This document shows positions 60,501 through 64,000 of a stretch of 64,000 nucleotides of DNA, one piece after another (within the stretch, counting starts at the first letter, position 1; each line of letters starts with the position of its first letter). The translations under genes and the position numbers were made by a program. Location of the stretch: positions 558,001 through 622,000 of the forward strand of contig JAOANU010000015.1 of NCBI GenBank assembly GCA_034387635.1, in the 5' to 3' direction. Below the pieces are notes generated by a model. It was given only the letters and a program-made list of their open reading frames with translations, had not been told where the DNA came from and ran no database searches. The DNA is from Rhodosporidiobolus odoratus (lineage: Eukaryota; Basidiomycota; Microbotryomycetes; Sporidiobolales; Sporidiobolaceae).

Positions 60501-60537
60501 GCAACTGGCGGAGAAGGAAGCAGAAGAGGAGGAGTAG
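57535..60537 (+). CDS. CLF1: Pre-mRNA splicing factor CLF1 (crooked neck/Crn, HAT repeats)
   Basis: Clf1/Crn is a scaffold of the NineTeen complex, helping spliceosome assembly and activation. The ATG at 57535 begins [19 protein letters not shown], and the second exon has [16 protein letters not shown] and [20 protein letters not shown], the conserved Crn N-terminus. HAT repeats follow through about ten exons: [120 protein letters not shown] and [20 protein letters not shown]. An acidic insert ([20 protein letters not shown]) precedes [20 protein letters not shown], and the last exon has [20 protein letters not shown] and an Ala/Glu tail. The length, roughly 750 residues, is normal. A degenerate copy of its 3' end lies 1.1 kb downstream. 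Confidence 0.97.
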
Positions 60538-61675
60538 GCAATGTGCAAAAGCTACTGCTCAGACCGTGTCTATCGCAGTGGGGCGTGCGCACTCGAGAGG
60601 ACCTGTTTGCAGTCACGCTTGCAGCTGCGAAACAAGCTACTCTGGCACACTGCTGTAAGCACCTCACTATCAATGGCTGTCCACGACACAACGGAAGGTG
60701 GGAATGCAGTCAAAGAACACGGCTATCTGCGGCAAGGAAAAAAGGCGACGACCGAGATGAGAAAAGCAAGGTTGTGGAAAACAAAGGCCGGCAGAGGAGG
60801 CTCAAGGACCCATCCCTTCACTGCCACACCGATCAGCACTCGTGTGTCATGTCAACCTCGCCAGAGGACGCAGGCTTGTTAGAGGCAAATTTGGTGCTTC
60901 ACCCTTCCTACATCCACGTCGCGCCGGCCATTGAGCTCTGCTCCCGTAACCTTGCGCAGACGTACCGGCCTGCTTGGGGCCTTTAGCTGTGGGCCATTCT
61001 GAGCAGGCAGATACTTTCTACATATGGGTGGCGCAAGCCCGACGGGAATGATGCAAAAACCGGGGTGGATTCTGTCGCCTCTGCCGCAACAGGGCCCAGT
61101 GTTGCACTGAGAATGTCAGCCAGCGCGAGCAAAGTCCATGTCTTCAGGTAGGGTCTGCTGATCTCTGGTTGTAGCCGCAACCAATAACTGTTGCCTCAAA
61201 GCGTGTATTGTGAGGTGGTCAGTGCAGCAGACTCTCTACCCAAATCTTGACATTGTTTGGGAAGTGTCAGTCTTAGCTGGATACTCACTGGTTTGCTGCA
61301 ATATCAGGCTTTTGGGCGTCTGGTATAGCGAGTAAGTAAGGCGACAAAGCCCGGTTTGAGAAGGTCAAGCCTGGGTTTCGAGCGCCTGTGGTGGCCTTAT
61401 TGTTGAGCAGCCAGGCTGACAGCGCTGTAGTACAGTCTAACAAGGTGAAGGACAATCTTCACCACTGGACTAGTCGTACCGCCACCCCGAGCTGGCGAAA
61501 CCCATCAGCAGTTTGCAATGTGAATACAGCTGTCTTATCCAGCAAGCAGCCTGGGGGCACATCATGGCATGTCGCCTAAGCTCAGATAGCCACAGGTAGA
61601 GCAGAGTGAACTGTCAAGGCCAGGTGAACGAAAGAAAATGCGATACCGAGTCGATTCGAGGTGAATCCAAGTACA
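60538..61675. other. Gene-free region downstream of CLF1
   Basis: About 1.1 kb with no supportable gene. It separates CLF1 from its partial copy. I saw no clear repeat boundaries in it. Confidence 0.45.
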
Positions 61676-62410
61676 CTGTCCGGCCTAGCCGAGGTAGAGA
61701 GCATGCTATCTAGGGTGGTCGAGAAGATGCGCAGGGTGGACAGAAACTCGTACATGATGGAAGAGTGTACCTCCCAGCCTGACCCCGGTTCATCCTATCT
61801 TGACCCCCTGCTGACCTCCTTTTCCTCGTCTCCCACGGCGTCGCAGACTACGACTTGTTCTTCGCTGATGATGCTCAAGCCACTAACGCTGCCTCGCTGA
61901 AGTTCCTCGAGCCCGCTGCTCAATGGAAGAAGAAGCAGGCAGCGGCGGCGGAAGCTGCACCCGGAGTGCCGGCGGTGCAGGCGGAAGTGCTAGCTTTCGC
62001 TTGCTATAACGCCCCCATACCTTAAGTCTTCATTCCTTTCTCTCATTCATTCTTCCTCTTCGCGACTCGTCCGTTTGCGATCTTGTACTGCCATTTCCCT
62101 TTCCTTACACAGTAACCCCTTCCCGCCTACGTCGGTCTTGGTTGGGTCGGACTGGGAATGTTGAATGATCGGAATGGACTTGTAGCTTGATGTTGTTGTC
62201 TCTTTCTTTTTCTTTAGCTTCAGCAACGAGGGTTTCATCACTGTTACCCTTGCTTACGTTGCTCACATACGCTACTACAGCAAGTCTACCCTACCCACGC
62301 TGGTTCCGCGGCCTCCCTACGGGTTGACGTCGCTGGCCCCAGCAGGAAGAACCAGAGGGAATCAACGAGGATGATCGGTTGGCGGAGCAGGAGTACCAGG
62401 CCATGTGTAC
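61676..62410 (+). pseudogene. Partial, degenerate copy of the CLF1 3' end, split by a solo LTR
   Basis: From about 61676 the sequence follows CLF1 60160-60550: GAEDYDLIF-type last-exon sequence, the preceding exon (ggtggtcgagaagatgcgca) and the intron between them, whose donor has changed from GTACGT to GTACCT. The copy is interrupted at 61987 by a 357-bp insertion and resumes at 62345 with the [20 protein letters not shown] (gaagaaccagaggg), reaching just past the stop, which has mutated from TAG to TAC. Because the intron is kept, this is a DNA-level duplication and not a retrocopy. Confidence 0.85.
61988..62344. mobile_element. Solo LTR, 357 bp, with 5-bp target site duplication
   Basis: The insertion starts TGCTAGC and ends CCCCAGCA, so it has TG...CA ends within 4-bp inverted repeats TGCT/AGCA. 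It is flanked by GGAAG at 61983-61987 and GGAAG at 62345-62349. Comparison with intact CLF1 shows that one GGAAG was present before insertion. This is the signature of LTR-retrotransposon integration followed by LTR-LTR recombination. It does not resemble the LTRs at either end of the window. Orientation is not determined. Confidence 0.9.
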
Positions 62411-63184
62411 CCGAACATCAAGTGCATCCGGGTCGGGGAGTCCCGACAGAATGAGCCTGGTGTGCAAGAGCCATAAATCGCTGTGGAGTTCCGTCGCCTT
62501 GCCGTGCCCTGAACGAGCCGTTCCTTTGAGGGCCAAGACGCAGTTTGAAGAACGGGAGCAACCGCTGACCTGAACATTATCTGCAATTTTGTTTCCTGTT
62601 TTCTTCGTTGCCGTATGCTCTACGGGAACTCAATGACCATCTTACCCAACGCGCTCCGCGGTAAAATATCTGCTGAATGCCTTGCATCTTCCCGACAGCC
62701 TCTACCGCAAAGCAAAACCCGAGCAACGTGCTGCTGCTGCTCTTCCCCCGCTGCAAATGTCAGATATGGACTTCCAGCCAACTTCTCGCCATATCACCAT
62801 ACTTCGAAACCCTCTTCGCATCCTCTTCTCCGAAATAGAGAATGCTTTCCTGTGTCCATCGGTCCCGTTGGACGGCGACACCAGGGCAGAAACCCTTACT
62901 TTGGCCAACGGGATCTGATCGGGGACCGGGACTCCGTCATCCCCATCGAAACGGGGAAGGCGGCGTCGAGACGGGCGAGACGGGAGAAAAAGGTGGACAA
63001 TTGCCCCACTGAAATCCTACCTCCACACCAGACAAGCAGGACAGAAAGAACGGCTTGAGAGACACAGTAGAGGGTGTTTAGACTGACTTAGAACGACAAG
63101 AGCCAGAAGTACAATGGGGAGACCTCTCCCTCTCTGCAGACCATTCCAAAGACCCAAAGACATGTGGGGTTTGCAAACGGCTGA
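62411..63184. other. Region without a confident gene
   Basis: The frames at 62615-63058 (147 codons) and 62682-62918 overlap in different frames and have no recognisable domain. I treat the stretch as unannotated, possibly repeat-derived, DNA between two retroelement remnants. Confidence 0.4.
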
Positions 63185-63596
63185 TGTAGCGATATGATGC
63201 CTCGCTAGAGGCGAGAGAGAACGAAGTGTGAACGGTGTATGGTATAGCAGCTAACTAAGAAAGGACTACTTACCTAGAGGCGAGAGAGAACGAAGTGTGA
63301 ACGGTGAAGAAGAGAAAGGAAAGAAAGGAAGACGAGGTTATATAGGGAAGTGTAGGTAGTACGACGGACTGTCTCACAATTCTCCCAGGCACGAAGGTAA
63401 CACCGACGAAGGAGGGATAGGAACAACTTGGGAAAGGTAGTGGCTAACCAAAGAAGTAACGGAGAACAAGAACCGAGGTGAAGCGAAGCAAGAAAGAGGG
63501 AAGAAAGATTCATCTCTCCTACTTCGACCTTCCCAAACCAAACATCAACTCCTCCTCAAGTCTTCCGCCCACCCTGTACTACTCTCGCAACCAACA
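63185..63596 (-). repeat. 3' LTR of the copia-type element
   Basis: The boundary next to the polypurine tract is clear: on the minus strand the LTR begins TGTTGGTTGCGAGAG at 63596. The outer end at about 63185 (ending CGCTACA on the minus strand) is my best guess from TGT...ACA ends, giving 412 bp. A TATA box (TATATAAC, minus strand, about 63337-63344) lies inside. The other LTR is needed to confirm the end. Confidence 0.6.
63205..63306 (+). repeat. Direct repeat of 33 bp inside the LTR
   Basis: A 33-bp segment starting ctagaggcgagagagaac occurs at 63205-63237 and again, identical, at 63274-63306, with a 69-bp offset. It lies downstream of the LTR TATA box in the direction of transcription, so in the R/U5 part. 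Confidence 0.85.
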
Positions 63597-63603
63597 CTCC
63601 TCC

Positions 63604-64000
63604 TTAACGAGATCCCCAACCACCAGCGGCCTCTGGCCAACCAACCAATCCGATCATACTCCCTAATTCCTTAGCCCGCTTAGCGGGAAGAGCCTTCGTA
63701 AGAAGGTCGGCAGGATTCTCGACGCCGGAAACCCATTCGACGTTGACGAAGCCACGTTCGATTTGCTCGCGAATGTAGCGAAGCTTGACGTCGTGGTGCT
63801 TCTGATGTTCAACGTAGTCGGGGGAACGAAGAGAATTAACGCCGGAGAGATTGTCGGAGCGGATGGTGAGAGGGGTGTCGTTACCGATGGGAAGAGAGGA
63901 GAGAAGGGAGGAATACCACTCGAGCTCGACCAACCCGGTCGACATCGCCGACAGCTCAGCCTGAAAGGTAGAGCGAGTGACGGACGATTGAAGGCGGGAG
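63604..64000 (-). CDS. Copia-type polyprotein, C-terminal RNase H (partial)
   Basis: The frame is open to the right edge, entering at SRLQSSVTRSTFQAELSAMS. The segments QAELSAMSTGLVELEWYSSL (with the catalytic Glu of RNase H), TIRSDNLSGVNSLRSPDYVE (with the Asp) and KHHDVKLRYIREQIERGFVN followed by ADLLTKALPAKRAKEL match the C-terminal pattern of Ty1/copia pol, where K-H-D-x-x...IRE and ADxxTKxL are hallmarks. The frame is intact to the stop at 63604-63606. RNase H removes the RNA strand during reverse transcription. Confidence 0.9.
   Translation of the reverse strand, partial: SRLQSSVTRSTFQAELSAMSTGLVELEWYSSLLSSLPIGNDTPLTIRSDNLSGVNSLRSPDYVEHQKHHDVKLRYIREQIERGFVNVEWVSGVENPADLLTKALPAKRAKELGSMIGLVGWPEAAGGWGSR

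Larger units (their letters stand above)
63185..64000 (-). mobile_element. Ty1/copia-type retrotransposon, 3' end
   Basis: On the minus strand the window's right edge enters a copia-type pol at the RNase H domain, which ends at 63604, followed by a polypurine tract (AAGGAGGAG, 63605-63597) and the 3' LTR (63596 to about 63185). The rest of the element lies beyond 64000. Confidence 0.85.

Noticed and set aside
61676..62410. CLF1 copy as a retrocopy
   Set aside because: The last intron of CLF1 is present in the copy.
1..64000. tRNA or rRNA genes
   Set aside because: I scanned for B-box-like GGTTCGANNCC and found no match with a credible cloverleaf; a covariance-model search would be needed to be sure.

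Overview
The window looks like nuclear DNA of a basidiomycete fungus, most likely a red-yeast-type Pucciniomycotina (Microbotryomycetes, e.g. the Rhodotorula or Sporobolomyces group). This is inferred from GC-rich genes broken by many introns of about 40-100 bp with GT...CTRAC...AG signals, compact gene spacing on both strands, long Ser/Pro/Gly-rich low-complexity inserts, and fungal gene content (hybrid histidine kinase, BRF1, CLF1, a multi-START protein, a DHA2-type transporter). I could run no database search. Exon structures come from reading frames and splice signals by eye.

Layout. 1-3.0 kb: 5' part of a Ty3/gypsy-like LTR retrotransposon on the minus strand (gag with zinc knuckle, then a retropepsin motif, running off the left edge). 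3.0-4.67 kb: gene-free DNA with a degenerate 20-bp tandem array. 4.67-11.2 kb: the ribosomal stalk gene RPP0 (minus), whose 3' part has been amplified head-to-tail with a 1.76-kb spacer, giving two truncated copies beside the intact gene. 12.8-17.0 kb: a membrane hybrid histidine kinase. 17.8-20.0 kb: a polytopic membrane protein. 20.65-23.1 kb: BRF1, a TFIIIB subunit. 23.4-30.6 kb: one very large minus-strand gene for a protein with at least three START-like lipid-binding regions and a C-terminal membrane segment. 30.75-36.4 kb: three plus-strand genes of poorly known function.

37.4-50 kb, all minus strand: a 109-residue protein, a coiled-coil ADIP/Msd1-like protein, a family-16-type methyltransferase, a GPI-anchored secreted protein and a DHA2 MFS transporter. 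50.2-60.5 kb: a hypothetical gene, a MYND zinc-finger gene with reading-frame breaks, a mitochondrial rhomboid protease (PCP1-like), an LRR protein and CLF1 (splicing factor with HAT repeats). 60.5-64 kb is repeat-rich: a degenerate partial copy of the CLF1 3' end, split by a solo LTR with a clean 5-bp target duplication, then the 3' end of a Ty1/copia element on the minus strand.

The genes do not form a pathway. They are a typical eukaryotic mixture: transcription (BRF1), splicing (CLF1), translation (RPP0), signalling (histidine kinase), mitochondrial proteolysis (rhomboid), lipid handling (START) and transport (MFS). Retroelements flank both ends. The most unusual structure is the RPP0 3'-end amplification, which keeps open two frames that each end in the conserved stalk C-terminal tail.
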